Of a DNA stretch of 49,282 nt, positions 23,817-32,062 are shown in pieces; the first letter of the stretch is position 1; the number at the start of each line of letters is the position of its first letter. Both the position numbers and the translations under genes were made by a program. Under the pieces are notes generated by a model. That model saw only the letters and a list, made by a program, of their open reading frames with translations. It made no database searches and was not told the origin of the DNA. The stretch lies in contig NZ_GG770557.1 of the NCBI RefSeq assembly GCF_000164135.1, forward strand, positions 263,467 through 312,748, written 5' to 3'. This stretch comes from Mycobacterium parascrofulaceum ATCC BAA-614 (lineage in GTDB: Bacteria; Actinomycetota; Actinomycetes; Mycobacteriales; Mycobacteriaceae).

Positions 23817-24598
23817 GCTCCCAGATGACGCCCGTGATGCAGGCGGCCAGCGACTTCGCGCTCGTCGGCGGCATCACGTTCACCGCCCTCGGCGTGTACC
23901 TGAGCGTGCGGCGGCGCCGCCTGCACCCACTGTTGCTGCTGTGCATCTCGGCGATGTCGTTCTCCTGGATCGAGGCGCCCTACGACTGGGCGATGTACGC
24001 GCAATTCCCGCCGGCCATCCCGCGCATGCCGTCGTGGTGGCCGCTGAACGTGACGTGGGGCGGGCTGCCCCTGTTCGTTCCCGTCGGCTACATCTCCTAC
24101 TTCGTGCTGCCGGCCGTGACGGGCACGGCCCTCGGGCGATGGCTCAGCGGGCGGTTCGGATGGCGCAGGCCCCCAACGCTATTGGTCGTCGGCCTCGTCG
24201 TCGGCTTCTGCTGGGCGCTCTTCTTCAACGGCTTCCTGGGCGCCAAGCTCGGCGTGTTCTACTACGGCCGGGTGATCCCCGGCCTGGCGATCCGCGAGGG
24301 AACCGTGCACCAATACCCGCTCTACGACTCCCTCGCGATGGCCATCCAGATGATGGTGTTCACCTACCTGCTGGGGCGAACCGACTCCGAGGGGCGCAAC
24401 GTCATCGAGATGTGGGCCGACAAGAGGGCGAAGACCCCGCTGCAATCGTCGGTGCTCTCCGTCGTCGCGGTCATCGTCGTCGGAAACGTGCTCTACGGCG
24501 CGGTTTTCGCGCCCCACCTGATCACCAAGCTGGGCGGCTGGGTGACCGCCGGGCCGACGGAGCAGCTGTTCCCGGGCGTGCCGAACCAACCCGAATAG
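23813..24598 (+). CDS. Polytopic membrane protein, spirocyclase AveC-like
   Basis: A 261-residue integral membrane protein with about six or seven helices. Tryptophan/tyrosine-rich blocks between helices, such as SWIEAPYDWAMYAQFPPAIP and WWPLNVTWGGLPLFVPVGYI, and FFNGFLGAKLGVFYYGRVIP resemble the AveC-like family of actinobacteria. AveC itself acts in spiroketal formation in avermectin biosynthesis; mycobacterial relatives have no proven reaction. It starts at GTG 23813 within the stop of the 36-codon gene and ends nine bases before the convergent LLM gene. Being co-regulated with a P450 fits a lipophilic-substrate pathway. Confidence 0.7.
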   Translation: MSSQMTPVMQAASDFALVGGITFTALGVYLSVRRRRLHPLLLLCISAMSFSWIEAPYDWAMYAQFPPAIPRMPSWWPLNVTWGGLPLFVPVGYISYFVLPAVTGTALGRWLSGRFGWRRPPTLLVVGLVVGFCWALFFNGFLGAKLGVFYYGRVIPGLAIREGTVHQYPLYDSLAMAIQMMVFTYLLGRTDSEGRNVIEMWADKRAKTPLQSSVLSVVAVIVVGNVLYGAVFAPHLITKLGGWVTAGPTEQLFPGVPNQPE

Positions 24599-24607
24599 CT
24601 ATCACCG

Positions 24608-25582
24608 TCACCCGAGCGCCTCGGGCAACACGACTTCGCCCACCCGCTGCAGGTACGGCCACGCGATGTCGGGCGGCAGCCCGCCGCACAGCGGTGACAG
24701 GTTGAGCACCTGCCCGGAGCGCACGCGCGAAACCGCTTCGGGGACAGAGATGATCACGTGCGACGTCCCGGTCTCCCGCAGCTCGTCGACGGTGTCGACA
24801 TGCGAGAAGCCGGCGGTCGTCTCGTCGCCCGGATTCCACGCCGCGTACGTGCGCACGTCGTGCAGCAGGTGCTCGCCGATCTCCTTCCACGCCCGGTCGA
24901 CGTCGTCGGCGACGAACACCACCGAGGGCGTGTCACGGCTGGGGAACATCGTCGGCCCGGGCTGGTGGCCGTGCTCGCGGCAGGCCTCTTCGTAGGCCTC
25001 CTGCATGCCCGGCGCGTTGGCGTTGCCCAGCATGCCCAGCCCGTACCGGCCGGCGCGGCGGGCCGCGGCGACCGTTCCGCCGCCCCACATCAGTTGCGGC
25101 CCGCCGGGAGTCAGCGGGCGCGGCGTCACGGTGATCCGCCGCCCGTCCTCGACGACGGTCTCACCGGCGAGCAGCCGCCGTAGCAGCGCGAGTTTCTCGT
25201 CGCACAGGCGGCCACGGGATTTGATCGGCACACCGAAGTGCTCGAACTCCTCGGGCCGATAACCCAGCGCCAGGATGTACGACGCCCGCCCGTTGCTGAT
25301 GATGTCGAGAACCGCCATGTCCTCGGCGAGGCGCACGGTTTCGTAGAACGGAAGGATCAGGATCAGGCTCAACGCCAGGCGCTGCGTTCGCGCGGCCAGC
25401 GCCGAGGCCAGCAGAAACGGCGACGGCAGGTAGCCGTCCTCCGACCCGTGGTGCTCACACAGCACGGCGGCCAGACCGCCGTGCTCCTCGGCCCAGGCGC
25501 ACATGTCGGGCGCCGCGGCGTACAGATCGGTTGGAGACGCGGCCCATTCGGGGTCGCGCATGTCGAAGCGCAGTGTGTACAC
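24608..25582 (-). CDS. LLM-class F420-dependent oxidoreductase
   Basis: A 324-residue luciferase-like enzyme. Landmarks are TLRFDMRDPEW at the start, LAAVLCEHHGSEDGYLPSPF, MAVLDIISNGRASYILALGY and PQLMWGGGTVAAARRAGRYG. The start is GTG 25582. Its N-terminal half is clearly paralogous to the upstream gene at 25627-26238, and the pair arose by tandem duplication. It is probably the second gene of an operon reading from the 26260-26275 operator. It should reduce or oxidise an organic substrate with F420. Confidence 0.87.
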   Translation of the reverse strand: MYTLRFDMRDPEWAASPTDLYAAAPDMCAWAEEHGGLAAVLCEHHGSEDGYLPSPFLLASALAARTQRLALSLILILPFYETVRLAEDMAVLDIISNGRASYILALGYRPEEFEHFGVPIKSRGRLCDEKLALLRRLLAGETVVEDGRRITVTPRPLTPGGPQLMWGGGTVAAARRAGRYGLGMLGNANAPGMQEAYEEACREHGHQPGPTMFPSRDTPSVVFVADDVDRAWKEIGEHLLHDVRTYAAWNPGDETTAGFSHVDTVDELRETGTSHVIISVPEAVSRVRSGQVLNLSPLCGGLPPDIAWPYLQRVGEVVLPEALG

Positions 25583-25626
25583 GGCAGACTCCTAGCCAGG
25601 CTATTCGTTCGACGTACGTTACACGT

Positions 25627-26238
25627 TCAGTCGAAGGCGTAAAGCGGCAGCGTGGTGGGGATGTCCAGCGAGCTCAGCAGTCCCGGGCGCCCCGCACGTC
25701 GGGCCGCGGCCTTGCTGCCGCCGGCGACCAGCATCATCGGCCCGCCGGGCGAGCCACACGCCGGAGTGACACGGATTGTGCGGCCGCGATATTCGACGGT
25801 CTCACCGCGCACCAGCCGCCCGAGCACCGCCAGCATCTCGTCGGCCAGGCGGCCCCGGACGCCCATGTCGACGCCGAAGTGGTCATACTCCTCGCGCCGG
25901 TGCCCGACGCCGAACGCATACGACACCCGTCCCCCGCTGATCAGGTCGAGCACACTCATCTCTTCGGCGAGCCGGACCGGATCCCACAACGGGATCGGCA
26001 CCGCGGCAAGCAGGATCGCCAACGTGCGCGTCCTGGCCGCGATCGCGGAGGCCAACGTCAGCGGCGCGGGCAGGTGACCGTCGTCGGTGCCGTGGTGCTC
26101 GGAGAGGACCGCCAGCACGGCACCCCGGTTTTCGGCCCACGCGCACATGTCGATCGCCGCGGCGTACAGATCGGCCGTCGGCCCGGCCCAACCCGGAGCG
26201 CGCATGTCGAACCTGAGGGTGAACACCAGCAGCACCAT
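25627..26238 (-). pseudogene. Truncated LLM oxidoreductase fused to the tail of a DapB-like gene
   Basis: A 203-codon frame. Residues about 5-184 align with the N-terminal 60% of the downstream LLM paralogue (TLRFDMR, LAVLSEHHGTDDGHLPAPL, MSVLDLISGGRVSYAFGVGH, GGSKAAARRAG). The homology stops abruptly after AARRAG. The last 19 residues, PGLLSSLDIPTTLPLYAFD, instead match the C-terminus of the DapB-like protein encoded at 26379-27473 (PGLLSSVDLPLTIPKHAFVA), 12 of 18 identical. A deletion has therefore fused an LLM gene in frame to the end of a former DapB-like gene. The enzyme lacks half its barrel and is probably inactive. The start may be GTG 26226. Confidence 0.75.
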
Positions 26239-26259
26239 AACCTAAAATTTGTTCGATAA

Positions 26260-26275
26260 GATAGTGTGCGCTTTC
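26260..26275. promoter_or_regulatory. 16-bp palindromic operator, site 2
   Basis: GATAGTGTGCGCTTTC differs at two positions from the palindrome at 23659-23674. It lies 22 bp upstream of the minus-strand LLM operon and about 100 bp before the plus-strand DapB-like gene, in their shared divergent gap. It is flanked by AT-rich sequence suited to promoters. It is a probable second binding site of the TetR protein encoded at 22969-23622. Confidence 0.65.
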
Positions 26276-26378
26276 TTAACCTCTTGACCGCGCTGACGAG
26301 CGGCTGTTAGCTTGCGACGTAAGAGCCACGGCCGCCACGGGTTTCATCGCGACGCGCCCGCACCTGAGGAGGACCAAG

Positions 26379-27473
26379 ATGACGGCTCATCGCGTGGCGG
26401 TGTGGGCGACGGGCGGCATCGGGTCGATCGCCATCCGCACTATCCAGCACCGCCCCGATCTGGAACTGGTCGGCGTGTGGGTGCACTCCCCGGAGAAGGA
26501 CGGCAGGGACGCCGGCGAGCTCGCCGGCGGCGAACCAATCGGCCTGAAAGCCACCACCGACGCGGACGCACTGATCGCGCTGAAGCCCGACTGCGTCATC
26601 TATGCCGCCAGCGGACCCGAACGCGACGCGCTGGCCATCCCGGATTACGCCAGGCTGCTCGAGTCCGGCATCAACGTCGTCACGACCAGCACCACCCGAC
26701 TGGTCAACCCGCACGCCTACGAACCGGCGGAGTGGCGCGACCAGCTGGTCGCCGCGGCCAAGCTGGGCCAGGTGTCGCTGTACGCGTCGGGGATCGAGCC
26801 CGGCTTCGCCGCCGACTACCTGCCGCTGGTGCTGTCCACCCAGTCGTCGTCCATCGAGAAGATCCATGCGTTCGAGATCGGCCTGTACGACGACTACGGC
26901 GTCCCCGACATCATGAGCGACGCGCTGGGTTTCGGCCGGCCGCTCGACTACCAGCCCTGGATTGGCTTCCCCGGCGCGATCGCCGGCGAATGGCAGGGCC
27001 AGATCCGGTTGGTCGCCGACGCGCTCGGCGTCGAAATCCAGGAGGTCCGCGAATTCTTCGACCGCGCGGTCACCAACCGGACGCTCGAGGTCGCCATGGG
27101 CACCGTCGAGGCCGGAACCTGCGGGGCGTTGCGCATGCGGGCGATCGGCGTGGTCGACGGCCGGGAGGCGATCGTCATCGAGCACGTCACCCGGCTCGCC
27201 CACGACGTCGCCCCGGACTGGCCGACGGGGATCGGCGACTTGTCCTATCGGGTGATGATCAGCGGCGACCCGGACATCGACTGCACCTTGGCGGCGACGC
27301 TGAAGGATCCGCGCAAGGCCGGGGTGGGCGGAATGACCTCGGGCGCCGGCGCGATGGTCGCCACCGCGATGCGCGTCGTCAACGCCGTGCCGTATGTCGT
27401 TGCGGCAGAACCCGGGCTGCTGAGCTCCGTCGACCTGCCACTGACGATCCCCAAGCACGCGTTCGTCGCATAA
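26379..27473 (+). CDS. DapB-like NAD(P)-dependent dehydrogenase
   Basis: A 364-residue protein of the dihydrodipicolinate-reductase-like family common in mycobacteria. The cofactor site is VAVWATGGIGSIAIRTI, with a following VIYAASGPERD and INVVTTSTTRLVNP. The true DapB substrate signature is absent and the protein is about 100 residues longer than DapB, so it is not the lysine-pathway enzyme. Family members occur in steroid, terpene and hydrocarbon clusters. A GAGGAGGA site precedes ATG 26379. Nine bases separate it from the aminotransferase gene. The operator at 26260-26275 lies upstream. Confidence 0.8.
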   Translation: MTAHRVAVWATGGIGSIAIRTIQHRPDLELVGVWVHSPEKDGRDAGELAGGEPIGLKATTDADALIALKPDCVIYAASGPERDALAIPDYARLLESGINVVTTSTTRLVNPHAYEPAEWRDQLVAAAKLGQVSLYASGIEPGFAADYLPLVLSTQSSSIEKIHAFEIGLYDDYGVPDIMSDALGFGRPLDYQPWIGFPGAIAGEWQGQIRLVADALGVEIQEVREFFDRAVTNRTLEVAMGTVEAGTCGALRMRAIGVVDGREAIVIEHVTRLAHDVAPDWPTGIGDLSYRVMISGDPDIDCTLAATLKDPRKAGVGGMTSGAGAMVATAMRVVNAVPYVVAAEPGLLSSVDLPLTIPKHAFVA

Positions 27474-27482
27474 TCTGCCCGG

Positions 27483-28691
27483 GTGACGGTTAACCCACTC
27501 GAGGAACTCACGCTGCAGCAGTTGCGGCTGCGCACCAGCATGAAATGGCGCGCGCATCCGGCCGCCGTCTTGCCGCTGTGGGTTGCGGAGATGGACGTGC
27601 GGCTGGCGCCCACGGTGGCCGACGCGCTCCGCCGCGCCATCGACCTCGGCGACACCGGCTACCCGTGCGGCACCGCCTTCGCCGAGGCGGTCGGCGAATT
27701 CGCCGCGCGGCGTTGGCAATGGCATGACCTGGCTGTCGGGCGCACCGCGATCGTTCCCGACGTCATGCTCGGCGCCGTCGAGCTGTTGCGTCTGGTCACC
27801 GACCGCGGCGACGCGGTCGTGGTCAACCCGCCCGTGTACGCCCCGTTCTACGCCTTCGTCACGCACGACGGCCGCCGGATCGTCGAGGCCCCGCTGGACG
27901 CCGACGGCCGAATCGACTTGGCCGCCTTGGCAGAAGCGTTCGCGCGTGCGGGCGCCGGGGGCGGCAAGGTCGCGTACCTATTGTGCAATCCGCACAATCC
28001 GACGGGGTCGGTGCACACCGCCGAGGAGTTGCGCGGCGTCGCCGAGCTCGCCCGCCGGTCGGGCGTCCGGGTGGTGTCGGACGAGATTCACGCGCCCGTC
28101 GTCCTGCCGGGGGCGCGTTTCACCCCGTTCCTGACCGTGCCCGGCGCGGAGAACGCCTTCGCGCTGACGTCCGCGTCGAAGGCCTGGAACCTGTCCGGAC
28201 TCAAGGCCGCCCTGGCGATCGCCGGGACGGAGGCGGTCGCGGACCTGCACCGCATGCCGGAGGAGGTCAGCCACGGGCCGAGCCACCTCGGCGTCATCGC
28301 CCACGCCGAGGCCTTCCGCAGCGGGGGCGCGTGGCTGGACGCCCTCCTGCAAGGCCTGGAGGACAACCGGACACTGCTCGGCGATCTGGTCGCCGAGCAC
28401 CTGCCGGGGGTGAAATATCAATGGCCGCAAGGGACTTACCTCGCGTGGCTCGATTGCCGGGGGCTCGGCCTGGAAGAGGAGGCCGCCGCGGGCCTCGCGG
28501 TGGTCTCCGACCTGTCCGGGCCCGCCCGGTGGTTCCTCGACCACGCCCGGGTGGCGCTCAGTTCGGGTCACGTCTTCGGAACCGGCGGCGCGGGGCACGT
28601 CCGGCTGAACTTCGCGACGTCGCGGGCCATTCTCACCGAGGCCGTGTCCCGGATGGGCCGCGCGCTCGCCGATCCCGGCAACGCGCGCTAG
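27483..28691 (+). CDS. PatB-type PLP-dependent C-S lyase/aminotransferase
   Basis: A 402-residue fold-type I PLP enzyme of the MalY/PatB group. The PLP lysine is K233 in [10 protein letters not shown], the substrate-phosphate region is [10 protein letters not shown], and [14 protein letters not shown] holds the cofactor Asp. MalY/PatB proteins cleave cystathionine or cysteine to pyruvate, ammonia and a thiol. Length and context correspond to M. tuberculosis Rv2294. It starts at GTG 27483 and overlaps the convergent DUF2652 gene by four bases. It may be transcribed from the DapB-like gene's promoter as well. Confidence 0.88.
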   Translation: MTVNPLEELTLQQLRLRTSMKWRAHPAAVLPLWVAEMDVRLAPTVADALRRAIDLGDTGYPCGTAFAEAVGEFAARRWQWHDLAVGRTAIVPDVMLGAVELLRLVTDRGDAVVVNPPVYAPFYAFVTHDGRRIVEAPLDADGRIDLAALAEAFARAGAGGGKVAYLLCNPHNPTGSVHTAEELRGVAELARRSGVRVVSDEIHAPVVLPGARFTPFLTVPGAENAFALTSASKAWNLSGLKAALAIAGTEAVADLHRMPEEVSHGPSHLGVIAHAEAFRSGGAWLDALLQGLEDNRTLLGDLVAEHLPGVKYQWPQGTYLAWLDCRGLGLEEEAAAGLAVVSDLSGPARWFLDHARVALSSGHVFGTGGAGHVRLNFATSRAILTEAVSRMGRALADPGNAR

Positions 28692-29416
28692 GCGGGGATC
28701 TCCTTGGCACCGCGACCCAGGTTGCGGAAGCCCTGGGCGGGTTGCTTGAACCCCAGCACGAACGGCAGCGAGCTCAGCTCCAGCTTGGCCGTCGCCCCGA
28801 GCCGGCGAAGGAAGCTGTACTCGGGCGGCGCCAGCGAAACCTGCGACGTCGCGAGGTCGAGGTAGTGCGTCGACGTTTCGCCGATGTCGTCGAAGACGTG
28901 CGTCAGCGGTTTGCACAGCGAGCGCACCGGCTCGTCGAGGCACGCCGCGACGGGATCGGTCATCAGCACGTATTCGATGACGGGCACCGTGTTTTTCAGC
29001 ATCCGGTGCACCACGATGACGTCGTAGCCGGCGAGCTCGACGTGACGCTTCACCCGTTGCTCGGCCACCTCTCCCTGGTGTACGACGAATTTCAGGGACA
29101 GGTTGTCCAGTTGGGCGCAACTCGCGCACTCGCACGCGAGGTCCTTCTTGAAGCGCTCCCGCCGCGCGATGAACGCCTCGCGCATGCGGGACAGCCGGTC
29201 ACACACGAGCACTTTGGCGTCGCCGTCGGGCGCCCAGAAGAATGCGGCGTCGCCCTCCAGCTTGGCCAGCTTCAGGCCTCTGCCGGAATCGATCACCGAC
29301 TCCAGCAGCCCCGCCACCGTCAATTGGGCATGGGCCAGGTGGGTGCGGTTCCACTGCATGTAGTGGGTGTAGCCGCTGATGTCGGCAATGACCAGGACCG
29401 CGCGCCGAATCGCCAT
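28688..29416 (-). CDS. DUF2652 protein (class III cyclase-like domain)
   Basis: A 242-residue protein beginning [20 protein letters not shown], the DxSGYT start shared by DUF2652 proteins and related to class III nucleotidyl cyclase domains. [10 protein letters not shown] follows at about residue 53. A four-Cys candidate site occurs around [13 protein letters not shown]. Cyclase activity is not assured, because the full set of catalytic residues is not evident. The C-terminal half resembles a ligand-binding helix-grip region. The ATG at 29416 is the only good start. It is convergent with the aminotransferase gene. Confidence 0.75.
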   Translation of the reverse strand: MAIRRAVLVIADISGYTHYMQWNRTHLAHAQLTVAGLLESVIDSGRGLKLAKLEGDAAFFWAPDGDAKVLVCDRLSRMREAFIARRERFKKDLACECASCAQLDNLSLKFVVHQGEVAEQRVKRHVELAGYDVIVVHRMLKNTVPVIEYVLMTDPVAACLDEPVRSLCKPLTHVFDDIGETSTHYLDLATSQVSLAPPEYSFLRRLGATAKLELSSLPFVLGFKQPAQGFRNLGRGAKEIPA

Positions 29417-29530
29417 GAGCAGACCAGTTTAATGTCCGCACGACGCCTGGCCCAAGGAAATCTCCCCCTAGACGAACACGCGTTGTCGCGAGAGGCTAGC
29501 AGAGGCGCCCGCCAATCGGAGGAGCTGAAT

Positions 29531-30439
29531 ATGCATGTGCTGCGAACCCCGGATTCCCGATTCGAAAACCTGGAGGGCTATCCGTTCGTAGCGAACTACC
29601 TCGACGTCGCGGCAAGCGACACCCAGCCGCTGCGCATGCACTTTCTCGACGAGGGCCCGGCCGACGGGCCGCCGATCGTGCTGCTGCACGGGGAGCCCAC
29701 CTGGAGCTATCTCTACCGGACGATGATCCAGCCGCTGGCAGACGCCGGGAACCGCGTGCTCGCGCCCGACCTGATCGGCTTCGGCCGCTCGGACAAGCCC
29801 GGCCGGATGGAGGATTACACCTACCAGCGGCACGTCGACTGGGTGACCTCCTGGTTCGAGCGCCTCAATCTCAAGGACGTGACGCTGTTCGTGCAGGACT
29901 GGGGTTCCCTGATCGGATTGCGCATCGCCGCCGAACGGGGCGACCGCATCGCGCGCCTGGTGGTGGCGAACGGTTTCCTGCCCACCGCGGAGCGGCGCAC
30001 CCCTCCCGCCTTCTACGCCTGGCGGGCGTTCGCGCGCTACTCCCCCGTGCTGCCGGCCGGCCGCATCGTCGCCGCGGGAACGGTGCGCCGCGTGTCCGCC
30101 AGGGTGCGGGCCGGGTACGACGCACCGTTTCCCGACAAGACGTATCAGGCCGGGGCCCGCGCCTTCCCGCAACTGGTGCCGACCTCGCCGGACGATCCGG
30201 CGGTCCCGGCCAACAGGGCCGCGTGGAAGGTTCTGGGCCAATGGGAGAAGCCTTTCCTGGCGATCTTCGGGGCCCGCGACCCCATCCTCGGGCAGGCGGA
30301 TCGGCCTTTGATCAAGCACGTCCCCGGCGCCGCCGGCCAGCCGCACGCCCGCATTCACGCCAGCCACTTCATCCAGGAAGACGCCGGACCCGAACTGGCC
30401 GAACGCATCCTGTCCTGGCAGCAGGCGCTGCGAAGCTGA
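29531..30439 (+). CDS. dhmA: Haloalkane dehalogenase
   Basis: A 302-residue alpha/beta hydrolase that removes halide from haloalkanes, giving an alcohol. HGEPTW (53-58) supplies the oxyanion hole and the halide-binding Glu, the nucleophile is Asp123 in VQDWGS with halide-binding Trp124, the acid is in FGARDPILG, and the base His is in ASHFIQED. This residue set matches the DhlA/DhmA subfamily; DhmA was described in M. avium and M. tuberculosis carries the related Rv2296. A GGAGG site precedes ATG 29531. The natural substrate in mycobacteria is not known. A strong hairpin follows the stop. Confidence 0.92.
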   Translation: MHVLRTPDSRFENLEGYPFVANYLDVAASDTQPLRMHFLDEGPADGPPIVLLHGEPTWSYLYRTMIQPLADAGNRVLAPDLIGFGRSDKPGRMEDYTYQRHVDWVTSWFERLNLKDVTLFVQDWGSLIGLRIAAERGDRIARLVVANGFLPTAERRTPPAFYAWRAFARYSPVLPAGRIVAAGTVRRVSARVRAGYDAPFPDKTYQAGARAFPQLVPTSPDDPAVPANRAAWKVLGQWEKPFLAIFGARDPILGQADRPLIKHVPGAAGQPHARIHASHFIQEDAGPELAERILSWQQALRS

Positions 30440-30447
30440 CGGCCCTG

Positions 30448-30467
30448 GGGCGCCGAAATCGGCGCCC
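30448..30467 (+). terminator. Stem-loop after dhmA
   Basis: GGGCGCCGA-AA-TCGGCGCCC: a perfect 9-bp stem starting nine bases after the dhmA stop. There is no U-run, which is usual for candidate mycobacterial terminators. It separates dhmA from the convergent cysQ-like gene and could serve both. Confidence 0.6.
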
Positions 30468-30576
30468 GCATGTAGCTCGCTCTCGGCGCGCCGTTCACGC
30501 CAACTTCGATCTCGACCCGGACCGAATTCGGTTGTGGCACTTACACTCTCAGGCGGTTCGACCGAGGCGGGCGAGC

Positions 30577-31320
30577 TCAGCGCGTCACGGCCAGCACGGC
30601 CTCGGCCAACTCCGGCCGGCACACCACCAAGTCCGGCAGCTTCGGGTCCGGCTGGTTGTAGGCCAGCGGGGAGCCGTCGATGCGCGACGTGTGCAGACCG
30701 GCGGCCCGGGCCACGGCCACCGGGGCGGCCGAGTCCCATTCGAATTGACCGCCGGCGTGCACGTACACGTCGGACACCCCCTGGATGACCGAGGCCACCT
30801 TGGCGCCGGCCGAGCCCATTTCCACCAGCACGCCGTCGAGGGCGTCGCGGACGGACAGCGCGATGGCGGGCGGCCGGGTGCGCGAGACCACGATGCGCGG
30901 CTTGCCCGGCGCCGCGGGCGGCGCGGCGACGTCGGGGGTGGCCAGGGTGATGCCCTGCGCCGGCAACGCCACCGCGCCGGCGACCAGCTCACCGGCCTCC
31001 CACAGCGCGACGTGCACGGCCCAGTCGTCGCGGCCCAGCTCGGAGAATTCCCGCGTCCCGTCGAGCGGATCGACGATCCACACCCGCTGGGCGCGCAACC
31101 GGACCGGATCGTCGACGCCCTCCTCGGACAGCACCGCGTCGTCGGGTCGCTCCTCGGCGAGTGCCGCCATCAAGAAGTCGTGGGATCGCTTGTCGCCTGC
31201 GGCTTTCCGCTCGCTCGCGTCCGCGCCGGCGAACTCGTCCCGGACCGTGAGCAACAGGCGCCCGGCGTCGGTGGCCAACCGCGCGGCCAGTTCGTGGTCA
31301 TCAGTCAGCTGCAAGGCCAT
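30577..31320 (-). CDS. cysQ: CysQ-like 3'(2'),5'-bisphosphate nucleotidase / inositol monophosphatase
   Basis: A 247-residue Mg-dependent phosphatase. Metal-binding motifs are LSEEGVDD (Glu66/67 region), WIVDPLDGTREF (from residue 81) and FEWDSAAPVAVA. They closely follow M. tuberculosis CysQ (Rv2131c), which hydrolyses PAP and inositol phosphates and supports sulfate assimilation. ATG 31320 has an AAGGGA site; the longer frame to 31368 would include the palindrome upstream. The protein may be a second CysQ-type enzyme rather than the Rv2131c orthologue, since the context differs. Confidence 0.83.
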   Translation of the reverse strand: MALQLTDDHELAARLATDAGRLLLTVRDEFAGADASERKAAGDKRSHDFLMAALAEERPDDAVLSEEGVDDPVRLRAQRVWIVDPLDGTREFSELGRDDWAVHVALWEAGELVAGAVALPAQGITLATPDVAAPPAAPGKPRIVVSRTRPPAIALSVRDALDGVLVEMGSAGAKVASVIQGVSDVYVHAGGQFEWDSAAPVAVARAAGLHTSRIDGSPLAYNQPDPKLPDLVVCRPELAEAVLAVTR

Positions 31321-31330
31321 CACATCCCTT

Positions 31331-31353
31331 AAGTTGGCAGTGTTGACCAACTT
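31331..31353. promoter_or_regulatory. Inverted repeat in the cysQ promoter gap
   Basis: AAGTTGG-9 bp-CCAACTT, perfect seven-base arms, ten bases upstream of the cysQ start and 68 bp before the divergent membrane-protein gene at 31422. Its position fits an operator controlling both genes. No regulator gene is adjacent. Confidence 0.55.
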
Positions 31354-31421
31354 TACCCTGTGAAGCACACGCCGGTGGGCACACCCCCCGAGGAACAGGC
31401 GGCGGCCGTAATCTGGTCATC

Positions 31422-32039
31422 GTGAGCGGGGGCGACGTTCCTTTCTTGAGCCGGTTGCGACGCATTCCACGGGGGCGGCTGATCCTGGTCGGCATCGTCT
31501 CGGCACTCGCGGTCGGCGGCGTGCTCGCGGTCGTCGGGCTGAAGCTGGCCGAGGGCAACCGGGGCGCCGGTTCCCCCGCCGCCCAGCCGCCACCACCGCA
31601 GAGCTTTGCCATCCCCGGTTGCTACAACCTGTCCGTCCCGCCGGTCGAGCGCCCGAAGCGGCTCAACGTGCTGGGCTGCGCGAGCGTCGCCGTTGCGCTG
31701 CAAGACATGTCGTGGAGCTCGTGGGGTCCGCAGGGCGCCGACGGGGCCGGCACGGCGGTGTTCAAGGTGTGCGATCCGAACTGCGCGGCGGGGTATCAGC
31801 TCACCGAACCGGTGGTCGTGCACGCGTGGAACCCGCAGCCGCCGCGACGCGAGGCCATCTGCCAGGCCGGCCTGCAGATCTTCGCCGACATGGTCCTGGC
31901 CTTCCCGAAAGGCGTCCCCCCGCCCACCGTGCAGAAGATGAACACCCAATACAACGGGCAGCCGGCCGTGCACTTCGCCAACTACTCGAGCGGCGACACG
32001 CGCGGCACCCAATTCATCGGCTACACCTACTGCAACTAG
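31422..32039 (+). CDS. Membrane-anchored extracytoplasmic protein, unknown function
   Basis: A 205-residue protein with one N-terminal helix (LILVGIVSALAVGGVLAVVG), a Gly/Pro-rich linker and a globular outer domain with at least six cysteines (PGCYNL, LGCASV, KVCDPNC, AICQAG, TYC). The Cys pattern suggests disulfide bonds outside the membrane. GTG 31422 is the start. A block around MSWSSWGPQGADGAGTA recalls a conserved mycobacterial family of unknown role. The gene ends 23 bp before the convergent thiolase. Confidence 0.72.
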   Translation: MSGGDVPFLSRLRRIPRGRLILVGIVSALAVGGVLAVVGLKLAEGNRGAGSPAAQPPPPQSFAIPGCYNLSVPPVERPKRLNVLGCASVAVALQDMSWSSWGPQGADGAGTAVFKVCDPNCAAGYQLTEPVVVHAWNPQPPRREAICQAGLQIFADMVLAFPKGVPPPTVQKMNTQYNGQPAVHFANYSSGDTRGTQFIGYTYCN

Positions 32040-32062
32040 GGATCGCCGCTAAACGGATACAG

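Noticed and set aside
26379..27473. Lysine-pathway DapB
   Set aside because: The protein is about 100 residues too long and lacks the DapB substrate signature; it only shares the Rossmann fold.
28688..29416. Functional adenylate cyclase
   Set aside because: Only the DxSGYT opening and general layout recall class III cyclases; a complete set of metal, base and transition-state residues is not evident.
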